From positions 1-14,916 of the forward strand of contig CATIYX010000078.1 in assembly GCA_949739095.1 (NCBI GenBank): DNA of 14,916 nt. The letters are read 5' to 3'. The stretch's first letter is position 1. Each line of letters opens with the position of its first letter. Of the stretch, positions 14,779 through 14,916 are shown piece after piece. Source of the DNA: an uncultured Clostridia bacterium. Lineage in GTDB: Bacteria > Bacillota > Clostridia > RUG12999. Below the pieces are notes generated by a model that was not told the DNA's origin, did not search any database, and worked only from the letters and a program-made list of their open reading frames with translations. A program made the translations under genes and the position numbers.

Positions 14779-14916
14779 GCATTACTCAAAAAAATTCTCA
14801 GAGAAACGCAAAAATCTTTGGCAGTGCAAATTTTTTTGTCGTAGTGTTGCTGGAAAGGGAAAAAGCATCACCCGCTTTCGCGGACGCGGAAGCGGGGGAA
14901 ACCATTGAACAACCCC
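14779..14916. other. right-hand backbone segment with a G+C-rich inverted repeat (oriT-like or regulatory)
   Basis: No gene starts here. CCCGCTT (14871-14877) and AAGCGGG (14890-14896) form an inverted repeat whose interior (CGCG-GA-CGCG, 14879-14888) is itself palindromic. Just left of it, GTCGTAGTG...AGGGAAAAA (14838-14864) resembles the minus-strand sequence near 5228-5264 beside the candidate oriT. It is probably the start of a second element-backbone segment continuing beyond the window. Confidence 0.4.

Overview
The window looks like part of a mosaic integrative or mobilizable element in a Gram-positive anaerobe of the class Clostridia. This rests on strong AGGAGG-type ribosome binding sites, A+T-rich intergenic DNA, a DUF6017-type helix-turn-helix gene, an AgrC/AgrA-like two-component pair and an S-layer-homology (SLH) surface protein. 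I cannot name the species.

Left part (1-2350). A TSUP-family (TauE/SafE-like) membrane protein gene has a near-perfect SigA promoter and may be host DNA or element cargo. It is followed by a 53-residue cysteine-rich protein and a replication-initiator-like HTH/DUF6017 gene carrying one in-frame TAA. Each of the next three genes is preceded by a hairpin or hairpin-like sequence with a T-run 30-32 nt before the start codon. That spacing suggests transcript attenuation or processive antitermination along an element operon.

Middle (2350-5300). The 5' end of a secreted surface-protein gene is interrupted at 2732 by a group II intron. The intron has a 5' GTGCG end, exon-binding sequences that match the flanking exon, and a reverse transcriptase ORF with YADD. 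The intron is broken: at about 4666-4670 its reverse transcriptase runs directly into the antisense remains of a relaxase gene, so the intron 3' end (domains V/VI) and the 3' exon are missing. The relaxase stub is overlapped by an intact mobC-like gene, with an oriT-like inverted-repeat region upstream of it.

Right part (5270-14790). This is a self-contained cargo cassette. A LytTR response regulator and an AgrC-like histidine kinase are transcribed leftward and end at a strong terminator. Divergent from them is a 2387-residue secreted protein with three N-terminal beta-helix blocks, Ig/YDG-like and cysteine-rich modules, an InlB-B-like module and C-terminal SLH repeats, also ending at a strong terminator. 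The 168-bp divergent region holds promoters for both directions. It also has a 10-bp direct repeat (20-bp period) just upstream of the surface-protein -35 element, where a LytTR activator would be expected to bind. The likely logic is that an extracellular signal sensed by the kinase controls production of a giant cell-wall-bound adhesin.

The last about 100 bases contain a G+C-rich inverted repeat and a motif resembling the mob/oriT side of the left junction in opposite orientation. The cargo cassette therefore appears to sit between two pieces of element backbone.
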